From contig NC_087063.1 of assembly GCF_963678635.1 (NCBI RefSeq), positions 64,897,290 through 64,961,289 on the forward strand: 64,000 nt of DNA, written 5' to 3'. The translations under genes and the position numbers were made by a program. The notes under the pieces are model-generated. The model saw only the letters and a list, made by a program, of their open reading frames with translations. It was not told the origin of the DNA and searched no databases. Source of the DNA: Symsagittifera roscoffensis. Its lineage: Eukaryota > Xenacoelomorpha > Acoela > Convolutidae. Numbering within the stretch: the first letter of the stretch is position 1; each line of letters begins with the position of its first letter. Shown one piece after another: positions 10,601 through 19,465 of this stretch.

Positions 10601-12824
10601 CTTGCTAAGCAAAGTGTATTATTATGAACTTTTTATTTTTTCAACCTTAGTTACTAACAAAAGTACTACTTTTGGTGGAAGTTTTGAATCGGTAGGCTGC
10701 GATAGCAGTCTAATATCATATGTGCTTTGAAATTTGATTAGTAAAACGCTAATACTGTGGATGCGTTTTTATTTCATCAAATCCACCAAAAAAAATTATT
10801 TGTTTCAAACAGCAGTGCCATGATAAAAATCTCAATTTCAGAAACTTTCCGATTTCAGAAAATTGTGTCAGAAAGCTGCGTTATTGGTTGCAAATGTTTG
10901 GGCATTTTAGGCATCCGAGGTAGGTAGACCCAAATTTGGTAGGTAGCAAATTCGGAACCGAAACTTAGCCGAGTTTTTGCTAATTCGAGCTTTAGTCTAC
11001 TTTTTTTTAGAGCTGCTTTTTGGTCAGGCTCTCCCAAATTGTTGAGAAGCACAGCTTCACCTCTGAGATAATTTTTGCAGCTATCGCTTAGCTCTTGTTA
11101 AGAGTCAGTGAACGTATTTCAATTTCTTTCATAGGTCGTGATGATTTTTTTCAGGAAAAGTCCTAAAATTTGTTCAGGCTCAAATTTACTTTTTGCTGTT
11201 TGGTTTTTGATTTAATTTTCAGTTCATTTCATTTCCTATGTTAAATGGAAGGTTACACGCAGCTTCGCATCTGTGTTAAATATTGGATATATACAATGGG
11301 TTGAACGTCAGTACAAAGTAGAGGAAAATCAAGCACCAACTTGGTAGAGCTCTAAAAAGCACGACTTTTTGCTCTAGAAAGTCAACAAAACTGTAATAGG
11401 CCGAGGTGAATCTGGTATGTTATACAAAATGAATGACCATAGTTCTTCTTATTTTCTTATAATTAAATACAATTAAATTTTAAAACAAAATGAGCAAAGG
11501 CAAGTACAAACTTTGGCACAGCAAAATCGAGAACTGTTTTTTGTTCCAGAAAATCAAACAAAAATCTGAAATTGGCCGAGGCGACCCTGGGATTTTACTT
11601 TAAAAAATCTAAACTAAAATTTTTTTCATGGAATTTAATATCAATTGAATGACAAAACAAAAACAAGCTAAGTCAAACACAAATTTGAGTAGAGGTCGGT
11701 CAAATGCAATTTTTTGCTCTAGAAACTCAACTCAAAATTTACCTGAAATTGGCCAAGGTGACTCCAAGATTTTACCCAAAAGTATAAATTTAAGTTTCGG
11801 ATAATTACTATAAATTGAACGTCGAAACAATGTCGAGCGAAATCGAGCTTAATTTTGGGTACAGCAAGGTCAAGCACACGGTTTTGCTCCAGAAATTCAA
11901 AACTAACCTGAAATTAGCCGAGGTGACCCCGAGATGTTACCCAAAAGTATAACTTTTTGAGTTTCGTGTGGTTTCGTAAATTTTAGATAATTATAAATTA
12001 AACATCGAAACAATGTCGAGCAAAGTCAAGCAGTCCAAGAGTGGGCAGAACAAGGTCAAGCAGAATTGTTTTTGCTCGAGAAATTCCAAACATACCTGAA
12101 ATTAGCCGATGTGACCCCGTGAGAATACCCAAAAAGTATAAACTACAGTTTGTTTTAATTTTTCGTATAAGAAATATCAATTGACAGTTGCTTCAAAAGC
12201 GAGCATAGTCAAGCACAATTTTTTTGCTCTAGAAATTAAAAACATAGCTGAAATTGACAGAGGTGACCAAAGCATAAAACGGTTTTGACACACAAACGAA
12301 GCGATATTAATGCAAAAAATGCACATTAATGCATTTGTTCAAACTGTTCGTTCTGCGTGGTTTTTTTTTGCAAAGCTACGAAGACGGAAATTTTTCATTA
12401 ACCTTCAATTGTACTGTACTCCCCTTGTGTTCACCTTTCATCAGCCAGGAAAATATTGTTCCATGTCGGTCTTAAAAAGCAAATGTGCTATCCGATGGTG
12501 GGCTTGGGCTGGCTCGAAGGGTCAGGGACGGCGTAGTGAGTATACATTTAGTTGACTTAACTATATATACTCACCATCATAAGTATTTTATCGATCAAAA
12601 TATAGTCGTAATTTTGTGTAGACCGCAATGTCTATGCGCTGAACCTGGAAGCGTGGAACTCTGCGCTGATGTATGGCGTGCAGTTGCCTGAAGACGGAAC
12701 CTGCAGGCTGGACTGGAAAAACCAAAACTATTATCAGCTGACCGCGATGAAGGAAAAACGACTGAGGAAGGGCTATCCAGGAGCTCAGGAGCTCGTCGAC
12801 CATTACGAGGGCAAGTCATTTTAA
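1556..12824 (+). CDS. Secreted C-type lectin domain protein, seven exons
   Basis: Join 1556-1608, 1769-1797, 5534-5563, 5920-6041, 6914-7106, 7593-7721 and 12622-12824. All internal donors are GT (GTAAGT, GTAAAT, GTGAGA, GTAAGT, GTGAGT, GTCAGT), all acceptors end in AG, and every junction keeps phase. This gives 252 residues plus TAA. Residues 1-19 look like a signal peptide (hydrophobic LSIAVLLLLC, likely cut after TMA). Residues 29-184 form a long-form C-type lectin domain: C29/C42 as the N-terminal pair, C61/C184 and C152/C176 as the two core disulfides, FWTG at 105-108 in place of WIGL, QPD at 138-140, and LDD at 171-173 in place of WND before C176. Residues 186-252 are an extension with one cysteine (C213), rich in Lys/Arg/Tyr near the end, not recognised. 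By family knowledge the product would be an extracellular carbohydrate- or protein-binding lectin, often immune-related in invertebrates. QPD usually goes with galactose-type ligands, but ligand binding is inference. Upstream in-frame ATGs at 1532 and 1538 could add 8 or 6 residues. A GC donor at 12811 could extend the gene further 3'. Confidence 0.87.
1769..1797 (+). CDS. Lectin gene exon 2: 29-nt micro-exon
   Basis: The acceptor is TTTTATTAG and the donor AAG|GTAAAT. Its first G completes Met18, and it reads AEGHLPCTE before leaving phase 1. It supplies the probable signal-peptidase site and C25. It is too short for ORF calling. It is accepted because both flanking phases fit exons 1 and 3 without a stop. 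Confidence 0.72.
2154..4247 (+). mobile_element. Foldback-type element, diverged, in lectin intron 2
   Basis: The left arm (about 2154-2660) starts AAACTGCT...GGGAAACCC..TGTTCCAACTGTCC and ends with TTGTCTGGAG, GAGCACAAATGTTCCG and AATCAGAACAAAA. The right arm (about 3850-4247) is the inverse: it includes AAATTGTCCCAAATTG and ends CAGTCAGAACATTCAGAGCT...AGAGCAGTTTTG. The middle holds no protein domain. The family is recognised by comparison with the better preserved copy at 35301-37135. Boundaries are approximate. Confidence 0.5.
2920..3265. repeat. Degenerate AAATCGATTT-rich tract
   Basis: Repeated variants of TTTAAATCGATTT, AAATCAATCC and GGATTTTC occur at short irregular spacing. They resemble an old, decayed short-period tandem repeat. 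It lies inside the foldback element's middle segment. Confidence 0.5.
4251..4472 (+). repeat. Second foldback-family arm fragment
   Basis: Right after the element ending at 4247, the sequence again resembles the inner left arm: GCTCATTAATTATCACAAATTGG, TTTTAGCTCAAGATTT, CCGTCGAAAATTGCTAG, TTTGCCTGGAG. It suggests a second insertion or a nested copy. Confidence 0.4.
4473..4720 (+). repeat. hAT/MITE-like repeat fragment with 16-G tract
   Basis: Starts CAGAAGCGGATCTAGGAGGG, the style of terminus common in non-autonomous hAT elements, then runs into 16 G (4495-4510). It continues through GGAGAGAGCGCGC and AAAAACGCCATTTTTCGG. An inverted, diverged relative lies at 6170-6430. Class assignment is tentative. 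Confidence 0.35.
4870..5533. other. Lectin intron 2, 3' part
   Basis: No additional exon or clear repeat recognised before the acceptor at 5533. Confidence 0.4.
5534..5563 (+). CDS. Lectin gene exon 3: 30-nt micro-exon
   Basis: The acceptor is TATGTTACAG and the donor CAG|GTGAGA. It runs phase 1 to phase 1 and encodes ECLDGFEKVAG across its junctions. This is the usual beginning of a long-form C-type lectin domain, with the first cysteine C29. Confidence 0.8.
5920..6041 (+). CDS. Lectin gene exon 4: N-terminal half of the CTLD
   Basis: The acceptor is CTTTGCTAG and the donor GAT|GTAAGT. It enters in phase 1 and leaves in phase 0, giving residues 38-78. It contains LPHCYK (C42) and the helix 1-2 region with TACGYEGG (C61). 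It ends at the loop where other CTLDs carry an N..E/D motif. The exon is clearly more GC-rich than the DNA around it. Confidence 0.88.
6170..6430 (-). repeat. Inverted relative of the 4473-4720 repeat
   Basis: Read on the minus strand it starts near CAATGGCGGATTAAGGGA and shares GACCA.CTTTTGGT and GGTGGAAGCGCGC with the element at 4473. Similarity is patchy. It sits in lectin intron 4. Confidence 0.35.
6914..7106 (+). CDS. Lectin gene exon 5: central CTLD
   Basis: The acceptor is TTTTTGTGATAG and the donor CGAA|GTGAGT (phase 0 to 1). Residues 79-142 include helix 2 (NYFWDKYQERML), the WIGL-like FWTG at 105-108, the long loop region, and QPD at 138-140. Codons are GC-rich relative to neighbours. 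Confidence 0.9.
7593..7721 (+). CDS. Lectin gene exon 6: C-terminal CTLD core
   Basis: The acceptor is CTTGTATTTAG and the donor GGC|GTCAGT (phase 1 to 1). It includes GGEACVC (C152, plus an extra C154), LDDYTC (C176) and WVICR (C184), the last strand of the lectin fold. A G-run at 7482-7492 lies about 100 bases before the exon. Confidence 0.88.
8438..8862. mobile_element. 425-bp MITE with 17-bp TIRs and 6-bp TSD
   Basis: The left end CCAGGAATCGTAATTTT (8438-8454) is matched by the inverse of 8846-8862 with one mismatch. The flanks are direct repeats TCTCAA at 8432-8437 and 8863-8868, a convincing target-site duplication. No transposase is inside, so it is non-autonomous. It lies in lectin intron 6. 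The superfamily is not assigned. Confidence 0.7.
8965..9110 (+). repeat. Dispersed repeat, copy also in the tandem duplication
   Basis: TTACGAGGCAAAACTGT, AGCGGATACCGC, CTTCTTCTTTTGTTATTTCATTC and GACAAAATTTTGACATGTTTA align base for base with 34393-34540 and 42301-42448, with moderate divergence. Non-coding. Confidence 0.65.
9147..9727. repeat. Inverted repeat with 200-bp arms
   Basis: Arm 9147-9346 pairs with arm 9528-9727. Example pairs are AAGCGCAAATTCAGGA with TCCTGAATTTGCGCTT at the outer end, and GGCCTGAAAATGCCAG with CTGGAATTTTCAGGCC at the inner end. The loop is about 180 bp. Arms are perhaps 75-85% matched by eye. It looks like a foldback transposon relic or a source of structured RNA in lectin intron 6. 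Confidence 0.65.
10124..10336 (+). repeat. Two-copy tandem repeat of about 106 bp
   Basis: GTATCTGCAGCATAACCAAA...ATAGAAAAGGACAATTC is followed by AGTAGCTGCAGCATGACCAAA...GGATGGAAAAGGACAATC. The copies are diverged and adjacent. Confidence 0.6.
10440..10585 (+). repeat. Detached unit of the 172-bp array
   Basis: Contains TTCAAGCACAATTTTGTTGC, TCTAGAAATTCAAAACATA and GGCCGATGTGACC, the signature of the array at 11290-12280. It is about 0.8 kb upstream of it. Confidence 0.55.
11290..12280 (+). repeat. Diverged tandem array, six units of about 172 bp
   Basis: The recurring core is GTCAAGCACA..TTTTGCTCTAGAAATTCAAAAC followed by CCTGAAATTGGCCGAGGTGACC. The GCTCTAGAAA-equivalent points are 11371, 11543, 11716, 11886, 12074 and 12226, spaced 172, 173, 170, 188 and 152. 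Units are clearly diverged, so the array is old. It fills the 3' part of lectin intron 6. Confidence 0.7.
12449..12535 (+). CDS. Possible optional cassette exon of the lectin gene
   Basis: CATCAGCCAG at 12439-12448 is acceptor-like, and CGTA|GTGAGT at 12536 is a very good donor. Using the second AG, the 87-nt segment is open in the required phase (1 to 1). It would add 29 residues with two Cys and several Trp between residues 185 and 187. Using the first AG (exon from 12445) it shifts frame and creates a stop in exon 7. It may be alternative, a poison exon, or not an exon. Confidence 0.3.
12622..12824 (+). CDS. Lectin gene exon 7: C-terminal extension and stop
   Basis: The acceptor is ATTTTGTGTAG. 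Phase 1 gives His186 across the junction, then 66 residues ending YEGKSF and TAA at 12822-12824. The segment contains EAWNSALMYG, GTC (C213) and a basic KEKRLRKGY stretch. No known domain was recognised. If GAGG|GCAAGT at 12810/12811 is used as a GC-AG donor the exon would stop at 12810 and the gene would continue. I found no downstream exon that demands this. Confidence 0.75.
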
Positions 12825-13860
12825 CATAACTGAGGTCTTTGCGGTCTTTTAACCCTACCCTCCACCCAATGATAAAAACTGTAAAATTGTAAACGAATTT
12901 TATTGATACTCAGAAAGGCAAGGCTTAAATCGCGAGCTTTTATATCAAGCTAGGAAAATGCAAAAATGCGAATCAAATGACAAAACAAAACGCGGTCGAT
13001 ATTCTTTTTATGAAAGTTCAGTGCAGAAAATGGCGGGAAAAAAGAGACAGTTTGAGGCTAAATTAGGCAAATATGCTTTGTTTAAGTATACTACAGTGGT
13101 GAGTATTGTGCGAGCTTCCCTTTTATGCGATTTGTCCTTTTATGCGAGTTTTCTTTTGTTCCGAGTTATTTTTTGTTGCGAGCTGTTGCATTTCGTCGAA
13201 TCGAGATGAGAAAGCAAACTTACCTTGACAATATTTTATTTTCGTAAGTTTGCTTTCTAATCTGGATTCTGATTGTTTAATATAGTTTTTGACTACTTAC
13301 TGACGAGTATGAATTCGCGATTGTCTCTTTACAAACCGCACCCCATGCGCAGAGTTTTTCAAACTTAGCTAAACGTTATTTGACCGGAAGCTTTCAACAG
13401 TGCCGGAATACATCGGTGCCCAAACTGAAAATGTGTTAAACACTGCCGAGAATTGAGGACGTTTGAAAACTTTGAGTTCTGTTTGCAAATGTGAGGCAAT
13501 TTGCTCGAATACTTTTGTTTTGGAGTGGAACCGAGAAGAAATTTTGAAATTTTGATAATTATTTGTTCCGCAAATTTTATGACGCCGCTTGAATAACTAT
13601 TATTTGATTAACAAGCGGCATCAATTAAAATCGCCTTTTTTGACTTTTCAACTTCCGTCAATTTGAATTAATTTAATTGTCAGTTATTTGGGAGTAAAAA
13701 CGGTACTCAAAATAGTTTTGGCACTGTTAAACAACATTTTCTCTTTCGGCACTGTTGTAGTTTGGCAGTGTTGTACTGTCCCATTTGATCAGAACGTACT
13801 AGAAGAGTTAAATATATTTTAAGCAGTACAGCCAAGTTTTGCTGTAGAAATAATGCTGTA
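12825..13860. other. Region downstream of the lectin gene, no gene seen
   Basis: Apart from the 15-bp stem hairpin at 13209-13258 nothing is recognised. It may be the 3' UTR if the poly(A) signal at 13863 is used. Confidence 0.4.
13209..13258. other. Perfect 15-bp stem inverted repeat
   Basis: AGAAAGCAAACTTAC at 13209-13223 is exactly repeated in inverse at 13244-13258 with a 20-base loop. It lies 0.4 kb beyond the lectin stop codon. Role unknown; it could be within a long 3' UTR. Confidence 0.6.
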
Positions 13861-13861
13861 G

Positions 13862-13904
13862 AAATAAAACAAAAAGTATATCAAATAAACTTTTTGTTTT
13901 ATTT
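13862..13904. terminator. Candidate bidirectional poly(A) signal in an inverted repeat
   Basis: AAATAAAACAAAAAGT (13862-13877) and its inverse (13889-13904) put AATAAA on both strands. The + strand AATAAA at 13863 is the first canonical one I see after the lectin stop at 12824. It would give a 3' UTR of about 1 kb. This is inference only. Confidence 0.3.
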
Positions 13905-13984
13905 TTCAATTTTTTAAAATTGGTACCTTTGAGGCTTTATGTTTTTTTTTCAAAGCGCCTCAGATCGGAAACCACTTGGAAACT

Positions 13985-14240
13985 TGAAAAAGATAATTTA
14001 TAGTCAAGTGTATAATAATATCATACATTTTGTACTATTATCATCATATAATTGATTATGTTCACTTAAAGACTTATTAAAATTTTGAAGTTTTTAAAAG
14101 TTTAAAAATTATTTTTATTCAATTATAGTTGGTATAATTGATTATGACAAAATTCTTAACTGATTTTCAAACTTTTCAGAAAAAACTATAATGCATTTTC
14201 AAGTGTAAAAAAAAACAAAATAATTGCCATTGTATCGGTA
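13985..14240. repeat. AT-rich tract with ATAATTGATTATG motifs
   Basis: Repeated TATAATTGATTATG and related A/T palindromic words, similar in style to the tracts at 32661-32960 and 33775-34010. Confidence 0.4.
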
Positions 14241-14454
14241 CATATAATTTTTGGACCAATTTAACACTCTCCCTCCTGAAGCAATTTAGGGGGAGGATGT
14301 TAACTTGGTTCAAAGCAGGACTTTCCATCAACCATGATCGAGCTTTTTACACGCAACGCTGGGCCACCATTATTCAAATTTAAATATTAAAGGAGCAACA
14401 TCTTCACTTGGTCCAGTTGGGGTGAAGGATTTAAATTTGGTCGGATTTTTTTTG

Positions 14455-14705
14455 TGACTGAAGATGCGACCTAAGAAAATACGGGGGCGACCCAAATTTA
14501 GCAATTGATTCGACTTAAAAATAGCTTGACGCAAGGTTGACAATTGATGCAAATTAAAGAAAGACCTTCGCGACGTAAAATTGGCAAATCTGTCTGGCGC
14601 GACTTTGTTTTGTCAATTTGGAGCCAACGCGACCGAAACTTGGCAATTCAAGACCGACGCTACTGAAAAAATCACGGCGCGAACAGCGCGACATAAAAAA
14701 TGTTA
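14455..14705. repeat. Degenerate GCGAC...TTGGCAATT repeat
   Basis: Variants GCGACCCAAATTTAGCAATT, GCGACGTAAAATTGGCAAAT and GCGACCGAAACTTGGCAATT recur with interspersed GGCGCGAC words. The GC content is higher than the surroundings. Irregular period, non-coding. Confidence 0.45.
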
Positions 14706-14749
14706 AAACCTCAAAATCCGCGGCGCAATTCTCAAAGTCTAAAGAGTAT

Positions 14750-15898
14750 GCCCGCCACTTGCACGAGTTAAAAAACTTTTTCTTAAGTCGATGACCTCGA
14801 TCAGAGTTTAACCTGAATTATTTATTTGAGTTTTCATGCAAAATTATAATCAAAGCAAAATGATGATCTAAAATAAAAGTTAGTTTTGGTTTGGTAACAT
14901 TTTTGCAAAATATGGGAATTTAATTTATTTAATCGAGGTATTTTTCAGAAAATTTCAAATGATTATAAATGATTATTATTTGTTATAATTTCATTTTAAA
15001 CGTTTTAATTTGAACATCGATCGAAATTGGAAACTTACATTTAATTATAATTTTGATAAAACTACAGTTCTAACTGTTGTAAAACTGATTACTTTCTCCT
15101 TTTACTGAGTGCGGGTGGCTTCTAAATTGATGACTTTCATAGAATAACTTTTATCATCATTATAACTTCTCGCTCAAGTGTTGCCTATAGGTTTCAATTC
15201 ATTTTCGCCTGAAAATTTTTAGCAAACAGATAGAGCCCGACCTGCGATTGGATAAAACTTTGTGGTTTCCGTGTGTTTTAGAGATTCTCCGCACTGACGC
15301 CATAAAATCACCGAATTGCACCAAGCAGAATCTTGAACGTTAAAAATAGCAACACCAGGTGTAATAACTGACAGCCTCAAAAACCACTGACTCAACATTG
15401 ACTTCAACTAAATATCTACCAAGCTGATTTTTAAATTATTCGGCCAAAATATCAGAAAAAAAAAGTTCTTCTCGATTTGGGATAATTTTACAAAAAAAAG
15501 CATGTCCGACAAAGTTTTTTTTAAAATTATTAGATTTTCACTATGAAATTTCTTCCGTTTTTAGCTCAATTTGCTGAAAATTATGCAAAATTGCTGTAAT
15601 TTCGTGAAAACTTACTATGCGATAAGTCGCCTATTTAGCAAATTTATGGAAAATAAAAAAAAAAAAAAATAAAAAAACAATTTTTATGCCAAAATTTGAA
15701 AAGGAATTTTACTAGATAAAATGTCTGTTTTGTAGTTCGTAGCCAACAAAAAAATAAACCTCACCGGAACAATTTTTTTGTTGTAGATGCTTGTTATTTC
15801 TCAAAAATAAATGATTGACAGCTGGTTTCATTTGAAAACGTAATTGTTTTGCGTAAGTTTTGTTAAAATGGAAGAAATCAAAAACTGGGAAACTGTGG
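14750..15898. other. No gene or clear element
   Basis: AT-rich sequence with A-tracts (for example near 15655-15670). Short ORFs here have no recognisable features. Confidence 0.4.
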
Positions 15899-16440
15899 AA
15901 ATTTAAGCTCGTTTTTCTTAAATTGGGTTAACATTAGACAAAAAAAAGAAAACAAAAGTTTCTCAGAGTTTTACCAAAATTAATATAGTGCAATTTTCCT
16001 CCAAAACTCTCAACCAAAATTTTACCCCAAACATGGGTCATTTTATCTTTTTCTAATTAATCAAGAGTTACGCACGAACTACCAAGTTAATTAATGAGAA
16101 AATTCTTTATCAAAAGATCAATTTTGATTGATAGCTAAAAAACGTTCAAGTCAAGTTTCAAACTTTTTACGCAAATTTTTGGAATTTTACCCTTTTAGAA
16201 CTTTGCTGGGCTCTGTAAGGGGCTTTTTTGATTGAAGTTACTCATCAATTAGTCTAGTAATTTCAGCATAATTCTCGATTAATTACGATAAGCCAAAATG
16301 ACCCGTTTTTGGGTTAAAATTTGGTTGAGAATTTCGGGGAAAATTGTATTATACTAATTCTGGTGAAAATCTAAGCAACTTCTGCTTTCTTTACTTTTTG
16401 TCTAATTTCAACCAATAAAGAAAAACGCGTTTGAAATTTC
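15899..16440. repeat. Inverted repeat with about 172-bp arms
   Basis: Arm 15899-16071 pairs with 16269-16440. Left ATTAATATAGTGCAATTTTC and CTCTCAACCAAAATTTTACC have inverse partners on the right (GAAAATTGTATTATACTAAT and GGTTAAAATTTGGTTGAGAA). The loop is about 195 bp. A foldback-type relic without coding sequence. Confidence 0.6.
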
Positions 16441-16449
16441 AAAATTTGT

Positions 16450-17546
16450 TCGTTTAGTCCGGATAATTTTTATCAGCATTGTACCAAAAAACTTTGATTC
16501 TAGCGCTGTTTTACTGAAATTAATCAAAAATCGAGAAAATTTACTGTTTCATCAATTATATGCGGATATTTTAAATCATTTACTGAAATAACTGTCAAGT
16601 AATCTCTTCATTAATCATGGATGCTCGGGTTAAATCAAATGATTGAATTGTCGTTGTTTTTAAAAACTTCAATGCAAGGACTGCTTCAGCCCGCTTCCCC
16701 CTAAAGCGGCCTCAGCATTGGTTTCTTCTCATGAGCATCAGTTATAGACTACATAAGTCCACCAATGAGTCCTCAATTCTAGCTCTAAATGTTTAAAGTG
16801 CGGATTAACTTGCTGCGGGTGGATGATATACCCGTAGGGAATGAGAAACTATCACAGATAAAAACTGAATCCCAACAAGGCTGCGATCATTTAGGGCAAA
16901 AACCTGAGCGCTGTGATTGTCCCTTAGCTGGCCTTGAATGGCTGTTTTTTTTTTGAACTAATATCCTTGAAAACTTGAACTTATTTGGGTTTTCCACTCA
17001 CACTAACAAATATTATACAGCTAATTATAAAAATTATGAACTGAGTTGTAACAAATTAGGTTGCCTCAAATAAGTTTCGAATAAATTAGACTGCGAATAA
17101 ATCGCGCTACTTTCTCGACATCATTGAAAAGTTCTTAACAGCACACATAAGTTAGTTCAAGAAGTTATCTGAATTGGCAATTTACAAGCCCCCAGAAATG
17201 AACAAAAAATCTTCGTGAAATGTCTTTTCGAATTTTCTTAAAGCAGTCAATTTATTCATTGGTGTGGATAACTTTTATGTTATAAAACTCTGATTTCGAT
17301 CGACGAAACTGATCTGAATAAAAAACAAACCAACCATAATTACACTGTTACTTTCCTTGGTAGTGTAATCAAACAACGCTTTGTTATTGAGAAGGAAAGG
17401 AGACACTCCTTTTAAACATTCGTTAACTTCAATGCTAGCATATCGCCCCATATTTTATAGAATAATTGATTATCATAAAGGTCGGTCTAAAAGAAAAATC
17501 CCGCATCCAAGTTTAGGCGTAAGTAATAGATTTTTTCACAATAACA
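16450..17546. other. No gene or clear element
   Basis: AT-rich sequence between the foldback at 15.9-16.4 kb and the giant palindrome. Nothing supportable was seen. Confidence 0.4.
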
Positions 17547-17566
17547 AGTAGTATAGTAAAAGTGGC

Positions 17567-17706
17567 TGGGAAAATGACCACTTTTAACCCCCCCCCCCTT
17601 TTTCGGTGTGCAGTTGTACTGACCACTTGTAACCCCCAAAGAGGTTAAAGCTCCTACTTTTTCGGGAACACATGTTCTAAGGGGGTTAAAATTGGTCATT
17701 TTTCGG
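17567..17706. mobile_element. MITE-like mini-foldback at the left palindrome end
   Basis: GAAAATGACCACTTTTAACC near 17571 is mirrored by GGTTAAAATTGGTCATTTTT near 17683. Between them are an 11-C run (17588-17598) and further GGTTAAA/TTTAACC words. The same unit occurs inverted at 32510-32640. Confidence 0.45.
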
Positions 17707-19058
17707 GCACTCTATGGAAAAGGGAATGGAAATAAGTTTTGGTTGGTGCATGTTTTCCCTTCTAAAATTTGGGGGTATTGGCTTGTTTACATGTAAAATG
17801 ACGTTAGATACCTATTATATGCAACAATTGAACCTAATGCAACCAAACTATGTGGTATATACGAAAGCACAAAATTTTGGCAGCATAGCTTAAATGTTGG
17901 CGGCGGTGAACGATTTTCTTCCAAAACGCATGTTTTATTGCTGAAATGCGAAGAAAGAAAAACTCGTCAAGTGTGGCGGCCGCCAACCCTTTTTAGGCAA
18001 AAACTATTAATCAATTTGGACGAAATTAGATTGAAAAATTTTTTTACGCCAAACGAAGGTAAAAAACACGGAAAAATTATGAAACACTGAAAACTCTAAA
18101 ATAATGACGTTTGCTTGAAAGATTCGACATTTCCAATTTCCGTGTCCACATGACTAAAATTCGCGCATAACACTATTTATAATGAAAGAAGGAAAAAATT
18201 TTTCAAGTCCTCTAGAAAACGTTCAGTATGTCTTATTAACTTTGTGCAATCAGAGTTTTTGCAAATGTTCATTAAAACGAACCTAAAAACAGGGGAAAAA
18301 CTGTTGCTTATGTGTGAACATAAACGACAAAACAGAGTGACTAACGAACAAAGCAGTTGAAAACTTATTTGCGACCTTGAGGGAAATCAGAAAATCAATT
18401 TGAAGCAAACTCAATCGGGAAAGCTGGAACACAACCAAAGACAAGTTATGGATGTAAGCTCAAAACATGACATGAATTCGGGATTACACTTTGATCGTCC
18501 AAATTTTTTGCTTTTTCCATTAAAAAATATACAATTAAATAACTGTTTACTTTGATACTACAATATTGTCAGTTTTTCTAAAAATCTTGTAGTTTGTCGT
18601 ATTGGTTTTATCTAGAGCTTTCTATTCAAATGTTTGGAGCGCTATCAGTTTTTATCATATATTAACCCTTTGTTCAACAAATTAAATTTTGAGTTTCTTA
18701 ATCTAAATATGATCTTTTGTCTGTTTCCCTGATCACGCCATTGCCTTTCTATATACAGTGCCTTTTTGAACCAAATATATGACTACTCACCTACAAGAAG
18801 ATGTGTAATTAAGAGTTCGACCGTTCTTTCAATATATGTCTGAGGTGAGCCAAGCTTTCGTATTCACGCTCTTGTCACCAGCAGGATCAAAACAGTTAGC
18901 ATCATGATATGTCCTCTCGTTTTTGTATCGTTATTCCTCTTCTCTATTATCAAGTCTTGTTTTTGAAAGTTTCTTCGTTGTTTAAAATTGGAAAATAAAA
19001 AATCAAACCCTCTCATCAACAATCTGCCTGAACTTTTGGATTCTCACAACAATTCGGC

Positions 19059-19465
19059 TACAGCAGTTTCTGAAATGATGTAAGTGCCATTTTTTAGTTT
19101 CATTTCATTTCGATAAACGTCCATTACGTTGTGTTATCTTAAGCTGGAACGACTAGCAAAGACATATTTAAGTTATGAAAAAAAAGTTTGTTATGTTTTC
19201 TTCTACGAATTAAGTTTGGAAATTTACTTTGAGTAATTAAAGTTTTGAGCCTCAATGTAGAGCTACAGCAGTTTCTGAAATGATGTAAGTGCCATTTTTT
19301 GGTTTCAATTCATTTCGATAAACGTCCATTACGTTGTGTTATCTTAAGCTGGAACGACTAGCAAAGACATATTTAAGTTACGAAAATAAGGTTTGTTATG
19401 TTTTCTTCTACGAATTAAGTTTGGAAATTTACTTTGAGTAATTAAAGTTTTGAGCCTCAATGTAG
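19059..19465 (+). repeat. Direct tandem duplication, two times about 203 bp
   Basis: GCTACAGCAGTTTCTGAAAT...GAGCCTCAATGTAGA occurs at 19059-19261 and again at 19262-19465 with few differences. The right arm (about 30930-31110) has one copy, so the doubling arose in the left arm after the arms formed, or was lost on the right. Confidence 0.8.

Noticed and set aside
12485-12535. tRNA-like or SINE-promoter-like sequence around GGCTCGAAGGGTCAGG
   Set aside because: No matching A box, acceptor stem or anticodon arm could be folded.
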